This document shows, piece by piece, positions 44,241 through 53,600 of a stretch of DNA of 64,000 nt. Origin of the DNA: Thermohalobaculum sp039027855 (GTDB lineage: Bacteria; Pseudomonadota; Alphaproteobacteria; Rhodobacterales; Rhodobacteraceae). Within the stretch, counting starts at the first letter, position 1, and each line of letters begins with the position of its first letter. Location: positions 62,001 to 126,000 of the forward strand of contig JBCCJI010000005.1 of assembly GCA_039027855.1 (NCBI GenBank). The letters are read 5' to 3'. Made by a program: the position numbers and the translations under genes. The notes beneath the pieces are model-generated. The model had not been told where the DNA came from. It made no database searches and saw only the letters and a list, made by a program, of their open reading frames with translations.

Positions 44241-44475
44241 TGAGCGCTCTCCGATAGCGGTTCCATGCAGGCTAGCGCCGGGGCAAAACAGGCTCAAGCC
44301 AGCCTTGCGTTTGCAGTAGATCAAAGACAACCAACAGATCAACCATAGATTGTATGAATGATTTTAAAGTAAGAGGAATTTCTAAGTAACTATTCATCCT
44401 TCGCTAACTTTGATTGTCGGAAATTGACCTCGCTCCAACCCGTGTTTTTCGGAGCGCCTGTGTGTCGAGGTTCCC
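44241..44475. promoter_or_regulatory. AT-rich divergent promoter region
   Basis: The stretch around 44320-44425 is the most AT-rich in the window, with phrases such as GATTTTAAAGTAAG and TTTCTAAGTAAC. It separates the M20 peptidase from the CTERM surface protein gene and very likely holds promoters for both. Exact boxes cannot be assigned. Confidence 0.5.
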
Positions 44476-45429
44476 ATGTCCGATCTGCCCCCCCTAGACT
44501 ATCCACCGCGCTCCGCGCGCATGGTGCATCAGCGCCCCCGCCAATACCGGCTCAATGCCAATGATGTCGTGCGGCTTGTCGCGATCCTGTCGACGGTCGT
44601 CCTTGCCGTCTCGATGGTCAGTATGGCGGCGGCGTCGACTATAGGGTTCGCCCCCTATGGTGAGACGACCGAGGGCAACAACTTCAGCGGCCCCAACGAA
44701 CATCCGTTCGTCCAGGGGGCGCCCGGCTTCGCGCCAAGGCTGCAACAGATCTGGCATGTCGATCTCTTCAACGGCCCGCTGGAGATCACCGGCATCTCGT
44801 TCCGCTTCGACGGGAACGCGGCGGCAAGCAGTCTACCGCTCAGCAACACCGTCGATACGCTCAAACTGAGCTTCGGCACGACCTCGATCGCCCCGGCCGT
44901 GTTTGAAGGGTCTCCGGCGTTTCTCAGCGGTCTGACGCTCGATACCGTCGTCGATCGCACGACCGCCAACAGCCTGGCCGCGGATCGCGTGATCAGCGGC
45001 ACGGCGAACAGCGGTGGCGGCGTGAACCCGTTCGATATCACCATCAACTTCGATGCCGGAGAGACCTTCGTCTACGACCCGTCCCTCGGCTTCAACCTGA
45101 TCATGGAGCTTGAGAGCTCGGGTGGAGGATCACTCGCCCCACTCGACGCCTCGTTCTTCGGCGATCTCCCCATCACCTCAACGGGTGTCGGGGTTGGCAT
45201 GGCTGTGGGTATCGGCAGCTTTGCGATCGCGCCAAATGCCGGCACGAACACCTCTGAAGCAATCGTCGTCGAATTCCTCGCCAACGACACCGGCTCCAGT
45301 GGTGGCGGTGGCGGTGGCGGCAGCGGCGGTCCCATCACGGCGGTGCCGGTCCCGCCAAGCCTCGCGCTCCTGCTGTCGAGCCTCGGCCTCTGGGGTGTGT
45401 TCTCGCGGCTCAAGCGCAGAAGAGCCTGA
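44476..45429 (+). CDS. PEP-CTERM/VPLPA-CTERM-like surface protein
   Basis: A 317-residue exported protein. The signal anchor is internal: a 35-residue basic leader precedes the hydrophobic VVRLVAILSTVVLAVSMVSM and AAAS. The C-terminal tail VPVPPSLALLLSSLGLWGVF with the basic end RLKRRRA is a PEP-CTERM/VPLPA-type sorting signal, set off by a glycine-rich spacer of about ten residues. The body is beta-rich (FDITINFDAGETFVYDPSLG) with no Cys. It is the second such protein in the window. Anchoring by an exosortase is inferred; none is encoded here. Confidence 0.72.
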   Translation: MSDLPPLDYPPRSARMVHQRPRQYRLNANDVVRLVAILSTVVLAVSMVSMAAASTIGFAPYGETTEGNNFSGPNEHPFVQGAPGFAPRLQQIWHVDLFNGPLEITGISFRFDGNAAASSLPLSNTVDTLKLSFGTTSIAPAVFEGSPAFLSGLTLDTVVDRTTANSLAADRVISGTANSGGGVNPFDITINFDAGETFVYDPSLGFNLIMELESSGGGSLAPLDASFFGDLPITSTGVGVGMAVGIGSFAIAPNAGTNTSEAIVVEFLANDTGSSGGGGGGGSGGPITAVPVPPSLALLLSSLGLWGVFSRLKRRRA

Positions 45430-45459
45430 GGCCGGTTATCGCGCGGTGGCCGGGGACGC

Positions 45460-46644
45460 TTAGTCCCGGGTGATCCAGCCACCGCCGAGCACGCGCTCTC
45501 CCTCGGCCGCATAAAAGACGCAGGCCTGACCGGGGGCGACCCCGGTCTCATCTGCAGCCAGCCTGACCGACAGGCGACCGTCTGGCGCAAGGCTCAATAC
45601 CGCCTCAGCCGGCGGCCGGGTCGAGCGGACCTTGACGCGCAGTGGCGTATCGTCGGCAGGCGGCGCGCTGCCCAGCCAATTCACCTCCTCTAACGGGACG
45701 AGCCGTGTCGCCAGGGCACTGCGCGGCCCGACGATCACCCGGGCCTCGGCCGGATCGAGCCGCACCACGTAAAGCGGCTCTCCCGCCGTCTCCGCCCCGC
45801 CGAGGCCGAGCCCGCGGCGCTGACCGATGGTGAAGCCCGCAACGCCGGTGTGGTGGCCCAGCACCCGCCCGTCCAGGTGCACGATCTCGCCGGGGCGCAC
45901 GGCTTCCGGACGCAGCTTTGCGATCAGGCGCGCATAGTCGCCATCGGGCACGAAACAGATGTCTTGGCTGTCGGGCTTCTCCGCCACGGCAAGCCCATAC
46001 TGCGCCGCAAGTCCCCGCGTCTCAGCCTTCGAGGCGAGATGGCCCAGCGGAAATCGCAAGAAGTCCAGCTGCTCCTGCGTGGTGGCAAAGAGGAAGTAGC
46101 TCTGATCGCGCGCCGGATCGGCGGCACGGTGCAGTTCCGCCCCATGGCTGCCGATCTCGCGGCGCACATAGTGCCCTGTGGCGAGGCAGTCGGCGTCAAG
46201 CTCGCGCGCGGTCGACAGTAGATCGCGGAACTTGACGGTCTGGTTGCAGCGAACGCAGGGGATCGGCGTACGTCCCGCGACATAAGCCTCGGCGAAGTCG
46301 TCGATCACGCTTTCGCGAAAACGGCTCTCATAATCCAGAACGTAATGCGGGATCCCCAGCTCTGCGGCGACCCTGCGCGCATCGTGGATGTCGCGACCGG
46401 CACAACAGGCGCCGCGCTTGGCGATGGCCGCGCCATGGTCGTAAAGCTGCAGCGTGATCCCCACCACATCGTAGCCTTCAGCGGTGAGCATGGCGGCGAC
46501 CACGGCGCTGTCGACACCGCCCGACATGGCCACCACGACGCGGCAATCGGTCGGCGCACGGTCGAAGCCGAGGCTGTTGAGCGCGCCCGCGGCCGGCGCT
46601 CCACGCTCGGTCGTCTGCAGTGTGGTGGCGTTCTCTGCGGTCAT
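45460..46644 (-). CDS. mnmA: tRNA 2-thiouridine(34) synthase MnmA
   Basis: Thiolates U34 of Lys, Glu and Gln tRNAs. The 394-residue protein has the ATP-pyrophosphatase loop VVVAMSGGVDSAVVAAML, the alphaproteobacterial insert RGACCAGRDIHDARRVA, the catalytic Cys in IPCVRCN and the second Cys in KPDSQDICFVPDGDY, plus DQSYFLFATTQEQLDFLRFP. The start is taken as the ATG at 46644, giving a 32-residue leader before the conserved core; LNSLGF nearby is typical of relatives. It is divergent from sciP across a 73-base region containing a palindrome. Confidence 0.93.
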   Translation of the reverse strand: MTAENATTLQTTERGAPAAGALNSLGFDRAPTDCRVVVAMSGGVDSAVVAAMLTAEGYDVVGITLQLYDHGAAIAKRGACCAGRDIHDARRVAAELGIPHYVLDYESRFRESVIDDFAEAYVAGRTPIPCVRCNQTVKFRDLLSTARELDADCLATGHYVRREIGSHGAELHRAADPARDQSYFLFATTQEQLDFLRFPLGHLASKAETRGLAAQYGLAVAEKPDSQDICFVPDGDYARLIAKLRPEAVRPGEIVHLDGRVLGHHTGVAGFTIGQRRGLGLGGAETAGEPLYVVRLDPAEARVIVGPRSALATRLVPLEEVNWLGSAPPADDTPLRVKVRSTRPPAEAVLSLAPDGRLSVRLAADETGVAPGQACVFYAAEGERVLGGGWITRD

Positions 46645-46680
46645 TCCGGTGCCCGATTTGAGCCTCTGGCGGCCTTCATC

Positions 46681-46694
46681 ACGATTTAAGTCGT
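46681..46694. promoter_or_regulatory. Palindrome between mnmA and sciP, possible operator
   Basis: ACGATTTAAGTCGT is an almost perfect dyad (ACGA, one mismatched pair, TTAA, TCGT) in the middle of the 73-base divergent region, 24 bases before the sciP start and 37 before that of mnmA. The TTAA core recalls CtrA half sites, but the spacing of a full CtrA box is not present. Confidence 0.35.
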
Positions 46695-46717
46695 TGCATC
46701 TAGGGTGTTTGGATCGT

Positions 46718-47014
46718 GTGAGGAAGCCCTGGAGGTACGAGATAGACGATGGCGAAACGACCTGCATCGGTCCTGATGGCGAGCGGATGACGTTTGCCGA
46801 TCTGCCACCCCCTGACACCCGTCGCTGGGTTCCCCGGCGAAAGGCCAAGGTTGTGGCAGCGATCGAAGGAGGTCTGATAGAAGAGGCTGACGCGCTTCGG
46901 CGCTATGGCCTATCGCCCGAAGAAATCGCCTTGTGGCGGACTGCTCTGCGCCGTCACGGGATGCGTGGGCTCTGCGTCACCCGTCTGGGTGACCACCGGC
47001 GGGCTTCAGAATGA
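46718..47014 (+). CDS. sciP: SciP-like CtrA inhibitor (DUF1153)
   Basis: A 98-residue helix-turn-helix protein of the SciP/DUF1153 family. In Caulobacter SciP binds CtrA and blocks transcription activation. The core is clear: DLPPPDTRRWVPRRKAKVVA, then IEGGLIEEADALRRYGLSPEE with the recognition helix and WRTALRRHGMRGL. The N-terminus before GPDGERMTFADLPP differs from typical members, and the start appears to be a GTG at 46718 because no in-frame ATG precedes the core. It lies 154 bases upstream of ctrA in the same direction. Confidence 0.82.
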   Translation: MRKPWRYEIDDGETTCIGPDGERMTFADLPPPDTRRWVPRRKAKVVAAIEGGLIEEADALRRYGLSPEEIALWRTALRRHGMRGLCVTRLGDHRRASE

Positions 47015-47046
47015 AGCCCCAGGGCCGCGTTTGGAAACAATTTCCA
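47001..47046. repeat. Stem-loop at the sciP end and TGGAAA dyad
   Basis: GGGCTTC (47001-47007) pairs with GAAGCCC (47013-47019) across the sciP stop codon. Twelve bases later TGGAAA-CAA-TTTCCA (47032-47046) is a perfect dyad. The first may slow transcription between sciP and ctrA; the second could be an operator in the ctrA upstream region. No T-tract is present. Confidence 0.4.
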
Positions 47047-47072
47047 CCCCTTAACTGACAAAGATCACATCC

Positions 47073-47099
47073 TTGACGCATTCTTCAATCAAGTAACGT
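47073..47099 (+). promoter_or_regulatory. Possible ctrA promoter
   Basis: TTGACG (47073-47078) and TAACGT (47094-47099) are spaced by 15 bases, shorter than ideal, about 70 bases before the ctrA start. The surrounding 80 bases are more AT-rich than average. I see no full CtrA box or GANTC methylation site in this stretch. Confidence 0.3.
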
Positions 47100-47168
47100 T
47101 AGCTTTACGAGAGCGGTGTTCAGTTGCATCAAGTGCAGCCGACCCAGCGTGGTATTGGAGTAGATGCG

Positions 47169-47870
47169 ATGCGGATTCTGTTGATTGAGGACGACCCTTC
47201 GACCGCCGACAGCATCGAAGCGATGCTTCAGCGTGCCGACCTCAACGTCTATGTCACCGACAGCGGCGAAGAGGGGATCGAGCTCGCGAAGCTCTACGAC
47301 TATGATCTCATCATTCTCGACCTGACCCTCCCGGACATCCATGGATATGACGTCCTTCGCAAGACGCGTCTCGGCAGGGTCGATACACCGACCCTCATCC
47401 TCACCGGTGACGACGGTTTGGACACCAAGCTCAAGGGTTTCTCGTCCGGGGCTGATGACTTCCTGACCAAGCCCTTCAACCGCGAGGAATTGATCGCCCG
47501 CATCCATGCCATCGTGCGGCGCTCGCGCGGCCATGCGCAATCGATCATCCATACCGGCAAGGTTGCGGTAAACCTGGATGCGAAGACCGTGGAAGCGGAT
47601 GGCCGGCCCGTGCACCTGACGGGCAAAGAGTACCAGATGCTGGAGCTTCTCTCGCTCCGCAAAGGCTCGACGCTGACCAAAGAGATGTTTCTCAACCACC
47701 TCTATGGCGGGATGGACGAGCCCGAGGTGAAGATCATCGACGTCTTCATCTGCAAGCTGCGCAAGAAGCTCGCCTCCGCCACCGGCGGAGACAACTATAT
47801 CGAAACCGTGTGGGGCCGTGGCTACGTGCTGCGCGACCCGATGCCCGAGGCTGCCAGCGTCCCGGCCTGA
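47169..47870 (+). CDS. ctrA: Response regulator CtrA
   Basis: Master regulator of cell cycle, motility and gene transfer in Alphaproteobacteria. The 233-residue OmpR-type protein has a receiver domain with acidic pocket EDD (7-9), phosphorylated Asp51 in LIILDLTLPDIHGYD, Thr in LILTGDD and Lys in FLTKPF, then a winged-helix DNA-binding domain with VHLTGKEYQMLELLSLRKGS and the very conserved GGMDEPEVKIIDVFICKLRK. It ends in SVPA rather than the Ala-Ala degron of Caulobacter CtrA. The phosphotransferase ChpT is encoded at 1.8 kb. A strong terminator follows. Confidence 0.95.
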   Translation: MRILLIEDDPSTADSIEAMLQRADLNVYVTDSGEEGIELAKLYDYDLIILDLTLPDIHGYDVLRKTRLGRVDTPTLILTGDDGLDTKLKGFSSGADDFLTKPFNREELIARIHAIVRRSRGHAQSIIHTGKVAVNLDAKTVEADGRPVHLTGKEYQMLELLSLRKGSTLTKEMFLNHLYGGMDEPEVKIIDVFICKLRKKLASATGGDNYIETVWGRGYVLRDPMPEAASVPA

Positions 47871-47886
47871 TCAGCGCCATGACAGC

Positions 47887-47918
47887 AAAAAGCCGCCCCA
47901 CACCAGGGCGGCTTTTTG
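47887..47918 (+). terminator. Intrinsic terminator of ctrA
   Basis: AAAAAGCCGCCC is followed by the loop CACACCA and GGGCGGCTTTTTG; the perfect stem AGCCGCCC/GGGCGGCT (47891-47898 with 47906-47913) is extended by A-T pairs. A T-run follows the hairpin and an A-run precedes it, so it may also serve the convergent bactofilin gene. Confidence 0.9.
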
Positions 47919-47959
47919 TTTTCACACAGTCGCTTGGGCCAACCTTCTCGTGCGGCGCC

Positions 47960-48496
47960 TTAAGCGCTGTCTGTCGGTGGCTCGCTGGTTGCCTTCGGCT
48001 TGATCGCCGGGCTCTTCTGAGCGCTGTCGCCAAGAGGGTCCTCGTTGCGCTGCACAGACCCTTCGAAATGAGCGCCGGATTCGATGGCAATGGTTTTGTG
48101 AACGATATCGCCCTCGACCACGGCTGAGGCCGTAAGGCGCACTTTCAGCCCACGCACGCGACCGACCACCTTGCCGTTGACCACGACATCCTCGGCGACA
48201 ATTTCGCCCGCGATCACCGCGCCCTCGCCCACGGTGAGCAGGTGAGCGCGCACATCGCCCTCGACCTTGCCCTCAACCTGGATGTCGCCGCTTGTCTGCA
48301 CATTGCCGGTGATCGTCAGATCTGACGACAACAGCGAGGGCGAAGGCTTTGGTTTTGCTGGGAAAGCCGGCGCCGTAGGCGTGTCGGCACTGCTGGCGCC
48401 GGTCGGCTTCGGTGTCTCAGGACGCACGGCGGCAGGCACGGATTTGCCAGCCTCTGCGCCCGGGGGTGTGTCTGAGATCTTGTTCTTAGAGAACAT
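47960..48496 (-). CDS. Bactofilin
   Basis: A 178-residue cytoskeletal protein. Residues about 70-150 are the bactofilin (DUF583) beta-helix: LTITGNVQTSGDIQVEGKVE, VGEGAVIAGEIVAEDVVVNG and SAVVEGDIVHKTIAIESGAH. Both flanks are unstructured and Pro/Ala/Lys-rich, as usual. Bactofilins self-assemble into filaments and position cell-wall enzymes. It overlaps by eleven bases the end of the M23 endopeptidase gene upstream, a conserved pair in which the peptidase is the wall-modifying partner. Confidence 0.92.
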   Translation of the reverse strand: MFSKNKISDTPPGAEAGKSVPAAVRPETPKPTGASSADTPTAPAFPAKPKPSPSLLSSDLTITGNVQTSGDIQVEGKVEGDVRAHLLTVGEGAVIAGEIVAEDVVVNGKVVGRVRGLKVRLTASAVVEGDIVHKTIAIESGAHFEGSVQRNEDPLGDSAQKSPAIKPKATSEPPTDSA

Positions 48497-49703
48497 CGCG
48501 CGCTGCCTCGATGAAGATTTTCGGGTCGATGGCCCGTCCATTCAGGCGAACCTCGTAATGAAGATGGGGCCCGGTGCTCCGCCCGGTATTCCCCATATCG
48601 CCGATGCGGTCCTCTACGGATACACGCTGACCGACCTCGACGCGAGACTTGCTGAGATGCGCATAGAGTGTTTCGAAGCCAAAGGCGTGACGCACGATGA
48701 TCGTCCGACCATACCCACGCTGCCATCCCGAAAACGTCACGACACCATCGGCCGAGGCGTATATCGGCGTGCCCGTCGGCGCTGCGATGTCTATTCCATC
48801 ATGCTGGCTACGTCTGCCACGGAAGGGATCGCGCCTCGGGCCAAAACCGCTCGTCAGGCGGCCGCCATTGACCGGCGAGGCGAAGGGCACGCGGTTGGCC
48901 GCAAAGCGTAGCACGCCCACCTTCTCCACATCCGCGAGCAGGGATGCGATTCGCAGATCGGCATCGCCGACATAGGCCTTCCCAGCAGCGAGGCCGCCAC
49001 CGGTCTCATTGAGCGGGCCACCCTTGCCGCTGAACTCTGCACCGGTCGAGGTCAGGATCGCATCGAGATCCATATCGACCTGCTCGAACAGCCGCTCAAG
49101 GCCAGAGAGGCCGACCTTGGTCGCCGATTCCAGCTCTGCGATCAGGCGCGTTTCGCGATCGGTCAGCGCGACGATCTCCAGCTCCAACGCGTCAACCTCG
49201 GAGCTTAGCCGGCCCTTCCCGGCGAGCGCGAAGTCACGCTCGCTGATCACTCGCGCCATGGTTTCGGCAATGCGATCAGTCGCTTGCAGGCGTGTCGCAC
49301 TCTCCGCTTCAAAGGCTGCGAGGGCGCCGGCTAGCCGGCCGACCTCGCGCTCGCGCATCTCGAGGCTGGCGGCAAGGGCCCGGCGGGCGCTTTCCTCCTG
49401 CTCTCGCGCTTCTCCAAGTGCTGCGACGGTCCCCTCGGCCTCGCGGCGCGCCGTTTCCGCTTCAGAAAGGCGAAGATGGGTATCGTTCAGGCGTTGCGTG
49501 GCGACATCGCGCCTGCGCTCAGCCTCCATCCGTGCGGCGCGTTCAGCCGTGAGCTGCTGCTCTAGGTCAGCGACCTTGAGGCTGGTCACGATCTCACCCG
49601 TGCGCGCAGAAAGACCACCGCCAATCCAGAACCCTGTTCCGGCGACAGCCACACCGGCGACAAGGCCGGTGGTGAAGAAAAGTGCTCTCAAACGAGCCGT
49701 CAT
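48486..49703 (-). CDS. M23 (LytM) family metalloendopeptidase, membrane-anchored
   Basis: A protein of 405 residues with an N-terminal membrane helix (LFFTTGLVAGVAVAGTGFWI), a long coiled coil (about 45-210) and a C-terminal M23 domain. Zinc ligands are visible in HDGIDIAAPTGTPIYASADG (His, Asp), and the His-x-His in STGPHLHYEVR. It should cut peptide cross-links in the periplasm, guided by the bactofilin encoded downstream. The start is uncertain: the ATG at 49703 has no ribosome site and is preceded by three in-frame 12-base repeats; a GTG at 49877 would add 58 low-complexity residues. Confidence 0.85.
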   Translation of the reverse strand: MTARLRALFFTTGLVAGVAVAGTGFWIGGGLSARTGEIVTSLKVADLEQQLTAERAARMEAERRRDVATQRLNDTHLRLSEAETARREAEGTVAALGEAREQEESARRALAASLEMREREVGRLAGALAAFEAESATRLQATDRIAETMARVISERDFALAGKGRLSSEVDALELEIVALTDRETRLIAELESATKVGLSGLERLFEQVDMDLDAILTSTGAEFSGKGGPLNETGGGLAAGKAYVGDADLRIASLLADVEKVGVLRFAANRVPFASPVNGGRLTSGFGPRRDPFRGRRSQHDGIDIAAPTGTPIYASADGVVTFSGWQRGYGRTIIVRHAFGFETLYAHLSKSRVEVGQRVSVEDRIGDMGNTGRSTGPHLHYEVRLNGRAIDPKIFIEAARDVL

Positions 49704-49704
49704 T

Positions 49705-49740
49705 CTGGGCTGCGTGCTGGGCTGCGTGCTGGGCTGCGTC
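49705..49740 (-). repeat. Three tandem 12-bp repeats at the M23 gene start
   Basis: CTGGGCTGCGTG is repeated three times without mismatch except for the last base. If translated in the M23 frame it codes for Ser-Thr-Gln-Pro three times. It ends one base from the presumed ATG. Confidence 0.85.
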
Positions 49741-49877
49741 GCGGCAGCGTGAGGGGTGTAAGGATCGGCATGGCGCCCGTGAGCGTCAGACGATCCCTGA
49801 GGAGGGGTCGCGTTTTTCAAGATCAGCCTGTCCCGTGCCTGTGAACGCTTTTTTTGACGGTGCGTCCTGTCTGCCAC

Positions 49878-49907
49878 GGTATAGCCGTGGGTCGGTGCCA
49901 ATTTCAA
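49878..49907 (-). promoter_or_regulatory. Possible promoter of the M23-bactofilin pair
   Basis: Read on the minus strand, TTGAAA (49902-49907) and TATACC (49878-49883) are 18 bases apart. This would place transcription start near 49870 and favours the downstream ATG at 49703 as the M23 start. Confidence 0.35.
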
Positions 49908-50005
49908 CCAATTTGACGCAGTGGCGGTTGGTGCCGCCCCTCCATCTAGGGGGCGGCGCACGCTCTCCCGCCAGTATTCGTGGCAGCATTGCTGTCACGC
50001 TGCCT

Positions 50006-50476
<471 letters not shown>

Positions 50477-50654
50477 CGAGGCAATCCTTTTGCGTCACAG
50501 CGGGGGAGGCGGGCGCCCTGACATTGCGCCAACCGTTGCGATGCGGGACAATAAGGCGCGATGACGGGTCGCCAAGGGATCGTGGCCGTGCTGACAAGCG
50601 CAGCGTCTTGTCGCGGCTTGTGGTGGCCCTGACGCAGGGGTGTGAGATCTGATC

Positions 50655-53600
50655 GTGACGGCCAGCCGAAAGACGCCTGCACGCCTCCACCCGCTGACGC
50701 GCACGGTCGATGGCTGCGTTTCTTGCGCAAGGTTTGCCCTGAGACTGATGACGGTCTTCGCGGTCATCGTCGCACTCACCGTTTTGTTCATCGTCCTCGC
50801 CTTGCGGGAGGGACCGATCGCCTTGCCCGGGCTGGCGCGACTGGCCGAGCAGCAGGTGAGCGCTGCGACCGGCCTTCAACTTAGCGTCGGTGCCGCCCGC
50901 GTCGGTATCGACGAGAAAAGCGGCCTTCCTGTTCTGACGCTCGATGCCGCGCGCCTCGTCGATCCGAACGGAGAGACCGTGTTGAGCGTGCCCCGCCTCA
51001 GCGCGGAGATCTCGACCCAGGGCCTGACATCGGGGCGCATCGCGCCGGTTGCGGTTAGCGTTGACGGGATCGAAGCCGAGATGATCCGGGGGAGAGACGG
51101 ACGTCTGCGCCTCTCGATGATGGAAGCGGTGCCAGGCGAGGATCCCGCCGGCGCTCGTAACGAGGACGAGGAAGCGGCGATCCGTGACCTGTTCGACCGT
51201 CTCTCAGGCGGGGGCCCACTGCCGCCGGGTCTCGAACACCTCACCAGCATTCGCGTCTCGGCAAGACGTCTCGTGCTGCGCGCCGAGGCGACCGGGCGCG
51301 AGATCACGGCCGAGGATGCGCTAGTCGAACTGACACGGCGAGACGGGGGCCTCGACGGTCGCATCGACGCGCCGCTGCTGCTGTCGGACGGGCAGCGCGT
51401 CACGCTCCGCGCTTCTGGCAGGCGGACGCGCGACAGCCGCGACACCCAGCTGGTGCTTGCGTTCGGCAATCTACCGCTAGCGACCCTCGCCGACGATGTG
51501 CCCGAGATCGCTTTTCTCTCCGGGATCGACGCGCCCGTGAGCGGTGCGATCAGCGCCACCCTGACCGGGGAGGGTGAGATCACCGATGTCAGCGCCTCCT
51601 TGAACGCGGGCCACGGGCGCTTGGTCCTAGAGGATCGCGCCCTCCCGATCGATCGGCTCGCGATCGATTTGGCGTTCTCGCCGCAGGACGGGCGGTTGAC
51701 GCTCGATGATCTCTCGCTGTTCGGCCCCGTTCTCTCCGCCGAACTCTCGGGCGAGGCGGTTTTGGTGCGGGATGAGGCCGGGCTGCCCCGCAGCATTGAA
51801 GCAGACCTGAGCCTCGGTCCGGGCTTGCTCAGCCTGCCCGAGGTGCTGGCATCCAGTATCGCGATCGAGCGGGGTCACGCGGTCCTCGCGGCCGATCTGG
51901 AGAGCGGGCAGATCGATATCGCGGCGCTGACGCTGGAGCGCGACGCTCTTGTGCTGAGCGGCGAGGGGAAGCTCAGCCTTCAGGATGATGGCCTGCGCGG
52001 TGCGCTGAGAGTGACGGGCCAGGGCGTCACGGTCGACGATATCAAGACCTTCTGGCCCGCCAATGCGGCGCGCAACGCCCGGCGATGGGTGCGCCAGCAC
52101 CTGATCGAGGGGACGGTACCCGACATGGTCGCCCATGTGGGTCTCGCCCCGGGCAATGTCTCGCTGGCCCTGGATTTTGGCTTTGCCGACCTCATCGCCT
52201 CACCACTTGACGGGATGCCGCCGATCATCGGTGCGGCGGGGCGGGCGACCGTGACGACCGAGGAGCTCGTGCTCGCGATGAGCACCGGGACGGTGACGCC
52301 CGAGCCCGGCCTCGATGTCGACCTTTCCGGCTCATCGCTGCGCATCTACGACTTCGAGGAGAAGGTCACGCCCGCCGACATCTCGATCGAGGCGGAGGGA
52401 TCACTGGCCGGTATCCTGGCGGTGATCGACCGCCCGCCGCTCGGTCTTGTGCAAAGACTGGGCCTGCCGATTGGCGGGGTATCGGGGCGCGCCGAACTGA
52501 CGGCAGATCTGGCGTTTCCGCTGATCCAGGCGCTGCTGATCGAGGATATCGACGTCTCGGTCGAGAGCCGCGCCCGCGACGTCGCACTCGTCCTGCCGAT
52601 GCCCGATGCGGGACCCATGACGCTCAGCTCGCCCGATCTCACGATCCGGGCCGATACCGCTGAGCTGACCCTGACCGGCCCGATCAACCTCGCCGGCTCG
52701 ACGCTGAGCGTCGCCTGGGAGGAGCGCTACGGTGCCGCGCCGGGTCGAAGCCTGACGCTGAGCGGCCCCCTGTCGCTCGATACGCTCCGTGCGCTGGATG
52801 TGCTGCCGCCCAGCATCGGAGCCGGGCCCATCGGCCTTGATCTGCGGCTTGATCAGGCATCGGGCGGGCGGCCGCGTATCGAGCTCGACGCGGATCTCGC
52901 GGCTCTCAGCATCGACCCGCCGACGCTTGCCTGGAGCAAGCCCGCAGGCGGGCTGGGGCGTGTCGAGATATCCGGCAGCCTTGGCGATGATTTCACCATT
53001 GATCGTGCGCGCATTACCGGCACGGGCATGACCATCCTCGGCAGTGGCGTGGTGGCCGATGACGGCGCCATGCGTTTCGACCTCGAAACCCTGCAGGTCG
53101 CGCCCTTCGTGGATCTCGCCGGAACGGTTGAGATCCGCGACGATCTGCGAGCGCTGGATCTGCGCGGTGCACTTCTTGATATCGCCTTGTTGCGCCAGGC
53201 CGAGGAGGACGCCGGCACCGACGAAGAACAGCTCCCCGCGTTCGCCTTGAACCTCGATGTTGCCCGGTTGCGGCTGACGGATGCGCTGACCGTCACTGAG
53301 GCCGAGGGACGTGTCGACCGGCCCGCCGGGGGAACGCTGACGGGTCGGTTCACCGGATGGCTGAACGATGCCGCCCCGGTGACCGCCACGCTCAGCCTGC
53401 CGCCCGAACAACAGGGCAGCGGCGCCCTGACGCTCGAAAGCTCGGATGCGGGCGGGTTCCTGCGCGCGGCCGAGCTGGCGGATCAAGCCAATGGGGGCAG
53501 TCTGCGCCTTGACGCGGTCCTGCCCGACGGATCGCTCGACCGGGTCGAGGGCACGGTCACCATGCGCGATTTGCGGGTAACCGAGGGCAGCACTTTCGCG

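Larger units (their letters stand above)
49704..50005. other. Region between bcp and the M23 gene
   Basis: About 300 bases. It contains the 12-base repeats, a possible minus-strand promoter (49878-49907) and an inverted repeat (GCCGCCCC near 49933 with GGGGGCGGC near 49949) that could end bcp transcription but lacks a T-tract. Part may be coding if the M23 gene starts further upstream. Confidence 0.45.

Noticed and set aside
49932..49957. Inverted repeat after bcp as intrinsic terminator
   Set aside because: The stem is good but neither strand shows a T-tract after it; kept only as part of the region description.
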